Notes: generated by a model not told the origin, from the letters alone. A stretch of 64,000 nt of DNA from Magicicada septendecula (GCA_034769895.1 CM068372.1:432715958-432779957); one strand, 5' to 3'; positions 37,521-50,411 are shown, numbered from the stretch's first letter. Numbers and translations are program-made.

Positions 37521-40465
37521 CCACACGTTTATGTCTTTATCGCTGCATTAGTGAAGTCTCGGCGGCATTATATTTTACTTTGAACACACGTATATATTTA
37601 CAATAAAATTCTTCAAAAACAACATCGCCTAGCTGTGTGTTTTTATGCCTCAAGTAACATGCATTAGTGAGGCATCTCCTCCTCTATTGATTACTCCTAC
37701 TCCGACTACTAAAGTACAGGTTTTCCTATACTACACGAGCTCTGTGTTACACTGAACTTCCAAGAGACATACATTAATGAACTTAAGTAATACAATACAT
37801 TAGATAACTAATTTCTGGTTATATTTACTTCAGAATAATCCACTAAATGATACATGCACGACGAAACTTATATTGTAGATTTCAATCCTCATCATATGCA
37901 GAATATTGAAAAAATAAAAATCTTCTGTCATGTACATCACGTTCGAAATATATATGTTACACATGTGGAAACATAAAATGCCAAGTTGTGAAGTCGCTTT
38001 ATGTTCTTTACCGTGATTAAAAAATTTTAATTTTATTTACACTGTTTAGCTTACATGGCAGCTCATGTCTCAAACGGTTACTCAATCATATTTATTAGTA
38101 GAGTGTAATTACTGTATGTGCACCATGTTCAATATTTTAGAAAATATCGGTAAGTAAACAATTAAATATTTATTTAAGTATATTTCATTTAGTAGTTCAG
38201 AAACGTAAAAAATAATCCAGTTTCGTTAACTGTCTATTAGCGCAGGAAAACACATAGGCCTACATGGTTCTTATAAAGAAATTAGACCAAATGTTTTATT
38301 AGTAAAAAAATCCGGTTATAAATACACTACTTCGGTACCACATGAAATATTCCAGCAAAATCTGTTTTGTCTTGAATATACGTATACTTCTCATTTCTCA
38401 TTACCTACTGTTATTATGTACTCATACATTGTTCACTTTCAATTCACAGTCTAATCAGCAAGGTAAGTGTAACAGTAATTTATTATTGCAAACAACAACT
38501 TGACTGTGTGCGTGTGTGTGTGGGGGCGTGTGTATTTTATGTCCGTAGAAAGCAGTGGTGGGTCAAGAACTTCATTAAGGGATTTTTCCAAATGTAAAGT
38601 CGTTAACGAGGAAGTCATAAATTAGCGGCTTTGATAAATGTTATCTTTTTGTTTCTGTTTTCAGGCTCATTTAACGATAAATTTTTCACCTACTATAAAT
38701 CTACCACTTACCAAGAAACATTCATAAATATTGGAGAAAATTTTGTGTTTATGAAAACAATGCTTATTATCCGAAGTGTGTTACTTTGAAAGAAGGGGCT
38801 CGAGTTGGCTTTACTTTAGCCTTGTTAGCCCAAGTCTGCCGCTGCGTAACAGTTTTATCAGGCTTTGTAGTATTTGGTGGTGACTGCTGTAAAGTAAAAC
38901 TTTTCCGTACAGAAATCAGATTAGACATCAGCTTAATGACCCAGATCCAATTATTATTTAGACCCAACTTTATTACATCAACCAGCTGAATTTGCGGCAC
39001 TCTTTTCAATACATATTCATCATCATCAAACCTACATGTTTATTAATAAGCAAGGAATTAAATAATACCTTTCAAATCTACAAGCTATGTACGGGTATGG
39101 GACGTAAGCAGACGTGAAGCTCGTAAGTAAAATATAGATTTTCCTGCTTTCATTCTTATTTTAGAGTTTCGAGAGAAGTAATGAATGGTTCTGTATTTAA
39201 ATATTAATTGAAAACTTTAAACTCATTTTCTAGTACATTAGCCACCCTACACAAATATACATACTTATAGTAACATTTTAATCTGTCTGTTCACTATAAA
39301 CACTATAATTAGATGATATACAAGTGGAAAATAACGAGAATGATTACATCTCAGCTAATAAGAAACTTTAATAGGTTAAGTTAGTGTTAACCCTGGTTTC
39401 GAGTATGATAGTTATTACAAGTAAATTACGATGAGTTTTTGTTGTAATATTAAATTTATAAAAACGGAAACACATTATTCGAAAACAAAGAAAGCTGGAT
39501 TTAGTTTATAAGTCGCTGCACGCTCGTGTACTTTAATAAATCCTGGAACATAAACACCACTCTTTCTAACAGCAAACTAAGTAATCTCCTGCAAATATGA
39601 CGCCAGGTTAGGTGAAAGTAGCTTACCACCCATTCATATAAATGATGGTGGTAGAAAATCGTAGATAAGATTCGTACTACAGTTAGTATTATTCTACAAA
39701 TAATACGTATTAATAATACTACAACTAATATTAATACTAAGTATAATAATAATATGTTTTCTCGGTACTACATGACGTAAACTACAGTCCTATTTCTGAA
39801 GTGTAAATTTTTTTTTTTACAGAGAGTCTTTGGTTCGCTTTCGTTCCGCATCGCGGGTTTTGGGTGACTTCTTCTTCTTTGCTCCTTGCTGACAAACTAC
39901 ATTCCATTTCGTGGACAAATTTTAGGTCCAACTTTGTTTCCTGCAGCTTGGTTTATAACTAACCATCTTCTTAGATTTTTTTTCAAACCCCTTCCAATTG
40001 AAGCAAAGTGCCCATACCACAAACTCGTGTCCTTTCTATGTAGTCTATTATTTTTTTTCCCTATTCTTTCGTTTTCGAGTTTCCACATTTTTTATGTTTT
40101 CTATGCTTAAAACACTGGTAGCTCGCCTGAAATGTCAATTATTCTTGCTACAGTCGTTATCCGCTTACTGTCGGTGGTCGTCCAGCACTCGGCTCAATGT
40201 AAATCTTGTTGATTTTCACCTTTGTTTTCAGTCCCAATTTAGTGTACTAAAAGAAGTGAGTTTAACATGCGTGTGTTACTTTTTTGTTGTGTCTAATTAA
40301 GCATTGTAATTAATTAATTTGTTAGTGTCAGTTATTCTGTTTCCACTGTACATCACAACGATCTGTGTGACTGTCTAACAGTACTTATTACAGTAGTTCT
40401 GTATTTAAATATCTCATCTTCTTCTTCATATTATTTTTGTTACTATTTTAATATTATAATTATTC
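37521..40465. other. Non-coding stretch
   Basis: AT-rich, with short GT runs near 38505-38533. A T-tract plus ACAG at about 39809-39823 looks like a splice acceptor, but no recognisable exon follows. Confidence 0.5.
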
Positions 40466-40504
40466 GTACTACTACTGCTACTACTAGGCTACTACTACTA
40501 CTAG

Positions 40505-40588
<84 letters not shown>
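40466..40588. repeat. (ACT)n microsatellite
   Basis: Trinucleotide run with a few interruptions up to about 40505, then nearly uninterrupted. Confidence 0.95.
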
Positions 40589-40952
40589 CGTATCACTAAT
40601 ATCATTATCAGATGCGTAACTCACAGTCTTTCAGGTCGTTTAATACCCCACTTTCAAGGTCCCCATTTATGACGTTAAGTTTTGAATTTCAAAAATTTAC
40701 TAGCACTTCTTCAGTTTTATATTATACTGACTTCGTCTAGCATAGCTTAATTACAATTTTTAATAATATTCAAGGAAACATTCTAAAAAAAAAACATTAA
40801 AAGTTAAATATTAAAAAAAATTGTGTTTTTTATGAAGCAAAATATTTTTGGTTTGTTGTTATTTACGTAAATCAGTAAAATAAGCCTTAGCCATAGCAAC
40901 AGTACTGTGGTTCACTGACTGTTAGGTCTTTGTTAGTGTTTTCAGTGCCTTC

Positions 40953-40994
40953 GTACTGAAGATGGCCGTCGAAGGGACGTCCGAAACGTTTGCA
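40953..40994 (+). ncRNA. Hammerhead-ribozyme motif, core intact, weak stem I
   Basis: CTGAAGA at 40956-40962 (position 7 of the core is free to vary), one extra T, stem II GGCCGTC (40964-40970) with GACGTCC (40976-40982), one mismatch and a GAAGG loop, GAA at 40983-40985, self-complementary ACGT as stem III, then T as cleavage base at 40990. Stem I can form only about three pairs (GTA with TGC, one wobble). Downstream sequence with CATCGGACCACG and TATTAACAAC resembles that following the motif at 23020 (CATTGGACTACG, TTTTAACAAC), so both come from one family. Confidence 0.58.
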
Positions 40995-41099
40995 ATAGTT
41001 GACATCGGACCACGACCCCCCCCCCCAAACCAGAATATTAACAACTATGACGCCGTCAGTGAAAGCCTTAGACAGCAATGAAAGATAATTTTTCACAAA

Positions 41100-43889
41100 A
41101 ACATATTAATCAAGAAGGCTGTGGTATTAAGTCCAAAGGAAATATTTAAATGTTAATAATAAGTGATAAAAATAATTAGCATTTTAAACTTAACCTAACC
41201 AATAATACAGTGAATGAAAAATATGAATTAATTAAATAGAAAACAGTGTGAAAACAACAGAAAAATTAGGAAGACGCATTTATCTAGTAGCTTACTATAA
41301 ACTAAGTAATGACTGAAAACATACTATCAAACACTGAACGTGAAGCTATACTATATATATAACTACAAAAATAAACACTGTACGTTCCTCAGTGCAAAAG
41401 AAGTGAAATTGATTTAACGTGTTAAAACATTAAAACATTCCCATAGTGTAATTTAAACAACATAACTTTAAAAAATATATTCAACATAAACAGTCTTATG
41501 AAAAATGGCTGTTTTAATATTTCATGTTTAATGTTTGAATCAGAAACATAAACATTTTACATATTTAAGGAAATTAGCCATCTTGGAATCTGTAAAAAGT
41601 AAAGCTAGAGTGGCGCCATATTTGTTTAGTGAGTGTAAGTTGAACTAACCATAATTTACTATTGATTTAAAAATAAAGGAGATCACATTTTAACTAAATT
41701 GCTCCCTGATATTTTAAATAAATTTTAAAAGTTTTATTATTATTTGTTGATAACATAAATAAATTTAACATAAACACAAATTTTACTACTTTTGCCTTGA
41801 GATTGAGGGCCAGTATAATCAGTTTTTAATATAAAATTCTAGTTTCAAAGAGTTCCAAATTTGTGTTTTCTAGTAGTTATATAGATCTTTCAACAATATT
41901 TTATATATAACGTTTATTCCTACTTTTTAAATTACCGTATTTAAATTTTGTTTTCGCTTCAAAACAAATTTTCTTTTATATACTTATTTCTATGTGTAAT
42001 ATTTATTTCTTTTTCTTACTTCTTCATATGTTCGTTAATCATTCATACTTTTACTCACAACTGAAGTATAGGCTATATTCATTTCCCCCATAAGTAAACA
42101 GTTTTAGAAGCTGGTCAATGCACAGATTATCATTAACAATAAGAATTGGTCGAGAGTGTCCAACAGCTTTCAATCGGTCACCAAATCTTTCAAGTCTGCA
42201 TATTATATGCATTTATACGTTATAATACGACTACAGTCTATGAAAAAGTTAAGTGTGAATATCCATTGTTTCCTCTGTTAAAAAACAGTCGAGGTCACCA
42301 AGTGAGGCATTTAATTTCGGTCCAAAATAATATTTTTAGAAAGGGTTTGCTAATTTCGGTCCAAATAATATTTTTAGAAAGGGTGGGCTACATTAATACT
42401 AATATACCTTCTGTAAAGTACACATTTATTCTACCTTAATGTACAGCGACGAAAAAGGTGTTATTAATTTTAGGGAAATCGTTGATAAAGTGTGAAAAGC
42501 TTTGTGACAATCAAATCTTTCTACAACAGAAGAAGAAAATCTACAGATCTGGCTTTATATTTAAAATGTATTGATATTTACGTAAACAATGTGACTTAGT
42601 GTTTAGAAACTTAAAATTGTTCTATTTATAAACATAATATTTTGTTTAAAATATATGTAATGTAAAGAGAAAAATACTTAACAGAGACACACTTGAACGT
42701 AAATTGTGCATTGGTAGATATTAATTTAATTTAATTTTCAATTTCATATTACAGCAATTTCTACGTGTTAATTTACTTTAGTCACAACTTATGGAATGCG
42801 GAAAACTATAAAATATGTAAAACAGATCAAGGCAAAAAATAAGGCATTACATAATATAAAATCATATTACATATTATAATTAGTATTATAGAGTACTATA
42901 TTATATATTGTTCTTTATTATAGACATGTGCAGACTTCTTATTAATATCTATTAATAATTACACCATTTGCCGGTACTTAGGAAAGGAAACGAGTTATTT
43001 GTTTTTCTTTATTACTTGCCCGACACGGGGTGATGGCAGAACGTCACAAACCCATAAATCCTGTTTATGCCAGCAATGAAAACGATCCGATTAAATATAG
43101 AAATATACAAGTTGTTGGATAATCTCGGTTAACATTAATTGCAGACAGAAGTGGAAATTATTTCAGTCATCTTATATTAATACTTACTCAGAAGGATAAC
43201 ATGTTCTTGACATTAGTGAGTTTAAATCGTTAGTGATAATACAGTTGATTATCGTTAGTGAAACGATAGTTGGTTAAACCTGTACTTGTAGGGCTGGTAC
43301 TTAAAATCCCACGACATCAGAAGCCGCTATCTTTTGCTGTGTAGCAGTTCAAGAAATAAGATTTGGAAAGATAATTTATTGCTTCAGTGATTTGGGACGA
43401 AGTGCGCTCAACAGAGCTGAGAACAGAATGGCACCGGTAAGCCGGAAATTGGCTGTATTTATTCTGCCTCACGATCACTTATTTAGCTTCCAACTGAGTT
43501 GTCGTTCCTGTGTTCTGAGTACTGAGTTCAAGCCAACGTCGAGAAGCGTCGATCAGAGGGTCCTTGTAGAAAAACTAAAAGTAATGACAAAATTTGTCTC
43601 ATTATTTCCTTAAGTACTCTCACAATTAACATATCGTGTTTTAATGTATGTTGGTGGTAATGTATTTGTTTCTCAGATAATTGTTTACATCTGTTTCAGA
43701 TAATGTAATGTGCTCTTATTAAATGAAGCGTATACAATCTGCTAAAACTTTGAAAACCTTCATCTCTTTAATTTATATTTCAACGGTATTTTCTTATAAT
43801 TATTTACTACCTGCACACTTCTACTAAAACATTTACAATAAATTCTTTAGTGGGTGGTTAGTGAGGATCGGTGAAAAATAAACAAATTT
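41100..43889. other. Non-coding AT-rich stretch
   Basis: Contains only the 39-bp tandem pair at 42312-42388 and a few short unrecognised frames. Confidence 0.5.
42312..42388. repeat. Tandem pair of 38-39-bp units
   Basis: TAATTTCGGTCC followed by ATATTTTTAGAAAGGGT occurs at 42312-42350 and again at 42351-42388, differing by one deleted A and one or two substitutions. Confidence 0.95.
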
Positions 43890-43945
43890 TAACTTTTGCG
43901 TCGACGTTTCGACAATATTTATTGTCATCTTCAAGACAATTGTTG
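43890..43945 (-). ncRNA. Hammerhead-like motif with mutated core
   Basis: Minus strand: stem I GTC (43937-43935) with GAC (43902-43900), core TTGAAGA (first core base C is T), one extra T, perfect stem II GACAAT with ATTGTC around an AAAT loop, GAA, self-complementary ACGT, C. Architecture is complete but the C-to-T change in the invariant core should block cleavage. About 190 bp upstream on the same strand is a TATA-like palindrome (44132-44151). Confidence 0.52.
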
Positions 43946-44705
43946 CTGACGCCAAACACACAACTGTAAATTTGCTCGGACCAACGCTCTATTTGAGTGT
44001 GTAGCTATCAAATCTGGCTGTATAGCTAGTCGATCCTGTGACTCTTACGATAAATGTGAATTTGTGTCGTCGACTGGCATAGCCTCTTGCGGCAATGGTT
44101 GAATCGAGAAGAAGAAACTTTATTAGCGCGACCTGGTATTTATAGTCAGGTCGTGCAAAAATTCCTGTCTGAACACTTTTCAACTTGTCAGATTCTGTCG
44201 AGGCGTCACTCCCCCAACTCTGGTTCAATTCACTATTTTCGCCTATTTTCGCGAATTACGAAGTTTGTTTCACCTCACTCGATGTTCAATCGATCACTGA
44301 TTTTTATGTGATTACTATAAGTAAATTGCACTCCTTTATGGTATTCACAAAAAGAGTTATTCATTTTTACGTATAGTAATTGCACTTTTCGTCACCTCTG
44401 TATGGTTTTTTAACATTTATTTATCTATAATTTCTACACACTTTGGTGTCTTTTGTTTTATTCAATCGTACATAGTTTTCTTATAATTAACAAGAAACAT
44501 ATAACTATTCTACTTGTAAAGGGTTGGTTACATTTCAGGAACGGACACGTTTCCCACACACTAACAAAATACGCGCGTACACAACGCTAGCGACAGGTGT
44601 GTCGAAACTGCATGTCCATGCATGAATTCTGTACTTCCTATTTTTACTACGATTCAGCTTATGCAATCTGAATCATGTTTATTAATTTATATTTATTCAT
44701 TTTTA
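43946..44705. other. Probable retroelement-derived flank, otherwise non-coding
   Basis: The GC-richer part (43946-44230) sits between the hammerhead-like motif and the TATA-like palindrome and is probably from the same element. The rest is AT-rich with nothing recognised. Confidence 0.35.
44132..44151 (-). promoter_or_regulatory. TATA-like box within a short palindrome
   Basis: CCTGGTATTTATAGTCAGG is flanked so that CGACCTG and CAGGTCG pair; on the minus strand it presents TATAAATACC. It lies upstream, on the same strand, of the hammerhead-like motif at 43890-43945. A promoter role is inference. Confidence 0.35.
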
Positions 44706-45897
44706 CTTCCATATTCCTTAAGGAATGGAAGTATGGTGATGGCAAAAAAAATCGTGTTCGAGATTATTGCAGATTCTGATTCTACTACACTCAAAACATG
44801 AAAAAAAGTCGTTTTCCGAAAAGTGTCTGTGTGTCTGTCTGTCTGTCTATAGATTTTTTTCTATGGCAAACGATAACTGCCGCAAATTCAAACAGAATCA
44901 AATAATGTTTTGCATACAGCCCTGATTTGCAGAGTATTCACGTCCTATTATTTTTGGTGAAGATCGGTTGAGGGGAAGGGGTAGTTTACCTGCAACGTTT
45001 TTTTTTTAGCAAGGGTAATTTTGTTTGTTTGGCAAACGATAACAGCCGCAAATTCAAACAGAATCAAATAATGTTTCTTATACAGCCCTGAATTGTAGAG
45101 TTCTCAAGATCTGTTGATTTTGCTGAAGATCGGTTAAGGGAAAGGGGTAGTTTACCTGTAACGTTTTATGTTTTAACAAGGGTATTTCCTATGGCAAACG
45201 ATAACAGCCGCAAATTCAAACAGAATCAAAAGATTATTTGCATACAGCCCTAAATTGTAGAGTTCTCAAGACCTATTGTTTTTGGTGAAGATTGGTTGAG
45301 GGAAAGGGGTAGTTTACCTGCAACGTTTTTTTAACAAGGGTATTTTCTATGGCAAACGATAACAGCCGCAAATTCAAACAGAATCAAATAATGTTTTGCA
45401 TACAGCCCTGATTTGTAGAGTACTCAAGACGTATTGTTGTTGGTGAAGATCGGTTAAGGGGAAGGGGTAGGTTACCTGCAACGTTTTTTTATCAAGCGTA
45501 TTTTCTATGGCAAACGATAACAGCCGCAAATTCAAACAGAATCAAATAATTTTTTGCATACGTCCCTGACTTGTAGAGGTCTCAATGACTTTCGATTTTG
45601 GTGAAGATCGGTTAAGGGGAAGGGGTAGTTTACCTGCAACCTTTTACGTTTTAACAAGAGTAAAGTACTTGAAAATTTATTTAAACTTTTTGAAACAATG
45701 GTAATTGTTAAAAATAAAATAATTTTGTTGCCAGGCAATAAAATTATAATTTTTTCATTTTAATGTAATATAATATTTTTCATTTAATACAGCAATAAAA
45801 AGGCAGGTAAGACACAGCCTGGCTGTTTGGCTGAAAATGATTTTAAATATAAATCTTAGAATATGGAAGTCATGTATGGTTCTCCATACCGATATTT
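44706..45897 (-). mobile_element. Repeat with hairpin ends and internal array, copy B
   Basis: Inverted relative of 22850-23977. One end is the hairpin CTTCC-AT-ATTCCTT with AAGGAATGGAAG (44706-44731). It is followed by the block shared with copy A (GGCAAAAAAAATCGTG), a TCTG run (44822-44851), five tandem units, a spacer of about 180 bp, and the 50-bp block at 45848-45897. No coding frame recognised. Confidence 0.65.
44861..45665 (-). repeat. Tandem array, five units of 158-166 bp
   Basis: GGCAAACGATAAC starts units at 44865, 45031, 45193, 45351 and 45509 (spacings 166, 162, 158, 158). Units contain CGCAAATTCAAACAGAATCA and a GAAGATCGGTT phrase. Inverse orientation of the array at 23308-23805. 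Confidence 0.93.
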
Positions 45898-46048
45898 ATT
45901 ATTTATTTTATTTATTTGGGCAATGCACAGTATCATTACTGTTTGTACTGTTGTAATATATATGTAATATCGTTCCTCTAGCGGATTACTTAGCCGCAAA
46001 TATACAATTTGTATCCGCCCGATCATTACATATAGGCCTACTCATCCC

Positions 46049-46228
46049 ATACATCTGACTGCCGACCCTGCTCGCCTCCAACACTACCGAATCACCGAGC
46101 GGCGAGCTCTACGACTGATATACCGCAGACCTGCCATTACCAAAACCTCCAACAGAGCTCTGTATGCACTAAATACACTTTTCCCTAACCTCGATTCCTT
46201 CCTGTACAAGCTCAATTGGAAGTACTAA
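46049..46228 (+). pseudogene. Possible LINE reverse transcriptase C-terminal fragment
   Basis: A 59-codon frame in unusually C-rich sequence reads IHLTADPARLQHYRITERRA, then LRLIYRRPAITKTSN and RALYALNTLFPNLDSFLYKL before a TAA. The sense resembles the last part of some non-LTR reverse transcriptases (a basic ERRALR.I segment followed by a FPNLD...LN segment). C-rich composition continues to about 46590. I could not name the family; it may be another repeat. Confidence 0.3.
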
Positions 46229-48101
46229 GAAACCCCTACAGAACGCACTTCCCTACCATCCATAGCCATCAACATAACTACGCGCAATACACGCAAACCT
46301 TCCTTCCTCATAAACGGTCTCCTTACCATAGGCAATGGGCCTCCTCCCAAAACTCCTCGCCTCCAGCGTCAGAGAAGTAGAAAAATATAGAATCACCTAA
46401 TCCAAATTACAAACACACTCAGCCTACCATCCTTCCTGATAACACAATAATTTAAGCTTCCCTACCTTCTTACCAAGTCTTTAACCCTCTTCTTTGTGTC
46501 CCCCGCCTTCATTGACGCCTCTCTGTCGCTTCCTTCTAGTTTTGGCGACCTACGCTACACGTGGCTGACTTGGCAGCCCTTAAAAATAAAATAAACAATT
46601 ATTAATGGCACTTCCATCAGCCACTTTCTTCACCTGTATGGCTGCAACTACATCTACACACAAATAGATGTCTACACACTACAACGTCAGAAACGCTGTC
46701 TGCTATAAATACCTCCGGCAATTTTGGACGAGAAACAGACGCTAAGAAGTCACACACGGGATACTATATCCGTCTACTAATCGTCAGAAAACAGACGCCA
46801 AGAATGTTTAAGACAATTATAAGCAAATAAAGAAAGCGGTACAATGTAATGTGAAAGTGAATAAGTGTTGTGCGCGTAACGAATTGTGTGAAGATACTTT
46901 AACAGTAAGCTATTTAACAGACACACTATGTCATTTATATTAGTTTGCAAAATTAGCATAACTATTAGAAACTAATTATTTAAAATTAAATAAATTTTAA
47001 TAGTATTTATTAAACTGACAAAGTAATTAGTCATGAAATATCATGCAGTTGAAATCACGTGGTTTGGAAAGGTCTGGAAACCGTACGTTCATGTCCACCA
47101 ACAGGTAGTCGATTTTCTAGTAAAATCTGAAACGTTTTAACATGTAAAAATGGCGTCATGTGTGTAGATCTATAAAAGCAGGCAGAGGTGAGCCGTAAGT
47201 TACGCAGTCTATGCTCTTTTCTGCAGTCTCTGATAACGAGTCACTCGCAGTATCTGGGAAGTTGTAGTGTATCGTCGAGGGAGCGACTTAATTGTACCAC
47301 GAAGTCAGGCACGGCGTTCGAGATCTTCGACGACCGGTGGTTGTCAACGAGGACTGAATCAGGAGCAAATTAGATGGCACAACCCTCACGAGGAAACCCA
47401 GAGTTTGACATCCCAGCTTACGAGGAGAACGGCTGGTGTGAAAAGAGGAGCAGGTCCGCGAGGTCGTCCGTACCGATTCAACTCAACCCAGCCAATTCTA
47501 AGAAAGACAACTCATAAAAACTCTTTACAAGGTATAAAACAAAGACACTTTGTAATTTCCTAAATATCAAATATTTCAAAATTTACATATTTTCGAATTC
47601 ATAATTTTCACATAAAACTTTGTATCTTTTACACAAAAAGTAAATAACTACTAAATGCAATTAAATCACCGAATAAAAATTTATTTATGGAAGTAGTGTC
47701 AGCTACAAATCTGTTACTTGTAGTAAGCCCCCGCGCGCACACACACAAGGAACAGGTAGCTCACGTACTATGGAAGCAAGTTTATGCTACATTGTAGGCC
47801 TACTACTTGTATAATAAACAAAGGCGTAATTACAAAAATACGCTATTATATCTGTACCCCATACTTTTAGTTTCTTAAGCCGTTCACCAAATACCGAAAG
47901 GCAGGGTGATGCAGACAACAAGAAAGGACATAGTGTAACGAGCCCATGTTAAAATAGAGCAGGTGAAGACGGTATTGTCTCGTATAGTGAGAAGTGCAGG
48001 GCGCACGTTTATTTAGAGTTATGTGTCCACAGCATTTAGATAACACGCTTCTCGTGTTACCCGACCAGTAACATTAAATGACCCAATAAAAAAAGCACCT
48101 T
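46229..48101. other. Non-coding stretch with one GC-rich TATA-preceded segment
   Basis: After the C-rich tail, AT-rich DNA surrounds a GC-richer segment at 47171-47530 with TATAAAAG at 47171-47178 and a donor-like AAGGTATAA at about 47529. Frames inside it are open for up to 98 codons but unrecognised. Confidence 0.4.
47171..47178 (+). promoter_or_regulatory. Candidate TATA box
   Basis: TATAAAAG directly before a GC-richer segment that stands out from its flanks. It could be a host promoter or an LTR/retroelement promoter; there is no recognised product to support it. Confidence 0.3.
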
Positions 48102-48139
48102 CCGCCACGTGACACGCCATCCGCCACGTGACACGCCAT
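48102..48139. repeat. Perfect 19-bp tandem duplication containing CACGTG
   Basis: CCGCCACGTGACACGCCAT occurs twice back to back. Confidence 0.97.
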
Positions 48140-50150
48140 CGCTTTGTTAGCGGTCAGCAAAGCCGTAAGGGGATGCACGTTGTGGCATGACAGATAATCC
48201 ACTAAAAAACTAATTCCATTAAGATAATAAAAATAACTAAATTACATATAACCAAGAATTTCAAATGAAAATAAAATTACACTTCAAAGAAAAACACCAC
48301 TATAAAAGAAAAAAAGTAAATAAGTAATAAAAATGCAACAATAAAATGCATTTTTTTATCTTTTCTTTGAACCTACACAAAGAAATTATTTATTTGTAAC
48401 CAGTTACAACCAGGTCTAACCGTTACAACGTATGTTTATGTAAGTTGCGGTGGACAAGTATTACACGTAAAAAATAAATATTTGGACAATCGCCCAAAGT
48501 TATCAGTTTGCGTTAAATGACAGTCTTCCACATCCGCCTATGCTTAATCTTTAATGTCCCTCGTTTACGTTTTAAAATTAATGTTTGAGAATAACAAATG
48601 TATATGAAAAACTGTAGACTAATTCTTTCAAACCATATGTACAAATTTGTGAAACTCAAAATTCACTAAATTATGACTTATTAAATGTGAAAGTAATTGG
48701 TAAAACACAGAATTTAAAACAACACAGAATAATCAATTTGTTACAGTCTTTATGTAAAACTAGGTAATATAATAAATTCTAGACGTAATTGTAAAACCAC
48801 AGAAAATTTTTAAACTACCAAGAAAGATGTGTATTTATATTAATTGTCAATGTTAAATAACTGGAGAGTGTAGTAAATTCAAAAATTGTATAAATATTAT
48901 AATATAAAACCAAACCATGGAGAAGAAGAAAATCTGGTTTCAACAAAGCAACAATTAATTTCTCATTCCTTCCAGAACCATCAAACATAAAGCGTTTCTT
49001 AGAAAAAAATAATAATTTCCAAATAAATATCAGTATGATAGTAGAAATATTGTGAAAAAATTAGCGAATGAAGATGTTTATAGCAAGAATGACTCAGTAT
49101 ACCAAGAAAAATATAAAAGTTAAATGAATTATCAGTGAAAACATACCAAGTATTTAAGAAGAAAGCAGTAAAAAAACGAAAAGCTGCGTGCAGCGTCACC
49201 GAACCGCAGGTTCGTTGGGCTCTAACTGAGATCTACGCCTGCAAATTAAATTCCGCTCAGCATCACACACAAACAAACGTTTTGTCTCCTGTAATAACGC
49301 ACGTGTCACAACCTCAATCTCAACGAAAAATCTTTTCTTCGAACCTTTGCGTTTATTATAAAATATTGCAACGTTACAACAATTATACAAATATATTATC
49401 ATATTCTCAGCGCAACTATAATATGTACTACACCGGCCAGGTCGCAGGGTTTGGTTTCTCGTTGCGTCAAGTATATGTGGTTGGACAATAATTAAGTAAT
49501 TTTTAAATAGGAGTGAGACGTTGTTGACATGAAATAATCAATTAAACGAGTTTCAAAATAATCATTCTAAGATTTATTACGCGATACAAAAATATTTAAC
49601 TATTAAAATTTCAAACATTATACAAATAAATATTCACCTTTATAAGCTTTACAAATCTGTAAATGCTATTTATAATATACAACAAAAATAAACACCTAAA
49701 TTATCTTATTAACTAACCAAACATGTTAAACAAGTTATTTAAATTCTTTTTATTTGTGTGTCTGAAATTAACACAAATTTTAATTAATGATAGCAACTCA
49801 TTTACCAACAAAATAATATTAAGATTCAAGAATGAATTTATTGTTGCTATAAATAAATAAAATGATATTACATTTACTTCCAATCTATTATTGATTTATA
49901 GTGACACACCCAAAAAATACAACAAAAGATTAGTATTTCTTGTATTTACTTGTATTTCTTTTCTACAATTTGTTGTTAAATTACACTCTCTTATCTAACT
50001 AATATTTTACTTTAAAACTTTAATTATTATCTGTTTATATTTAAGTTCTTTTTCTAGAGCTCTCTTCACAATAAAATATAATTGTTTTTTATCACCTGCG
50101 TTTATCTGCTGTTACCGTTGCGCGCGCGCGTGTGTGTGTCCAGAATCCTG
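48140..50150. other. Non-coding AT-rich stretch
   Basis: No recognised gene or transposon. The 118-codon frame at 49135-49491 has no identifiable motif. Confidence 0.5.
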
Positions 50151-50156
50151 AGAGTA

Positions 50157-50163
50157 TGCTGCT

Positions 50164-50230
<67 letters not shown>
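50157..50230. repeat. (CTG)n/(ATG)n microsatellite
   Basis: Short CTG run passing into an ATG run. Poly-Ile and poly-Ser frames opposite are artefacts. Confidence 0.95.
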
Positions 50231-50231
<1 letters not shown>

Positions 50232-50411
50232 CTATACTGATGCGGTGTTTGTTGTCTCTATGAGTTGTTGCTGTTTCTGATACTCCAGCGTTCCTCCTTA
50301 CGTCTTGGTGTGAGTGTGGTAATGTGTGTGTGTGTCCATGTCGATCTGCAATCGGGCAGCGTAACGTCGTCTGTAGATTTCTTGAGTCTGAGTGTGTCAT
50401 CGCCCAAAATT

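Noticed and set aside
39809-39830. Strong splice-acceptor-like T-tract plus ACAG
   Set aside because: No recognisable exon or conserved frame follows.
50092-50400. 102-residue frame with poly-Ile and poly-Ser
   Set aside because: Produced by the CTG/ATG microsatellite.
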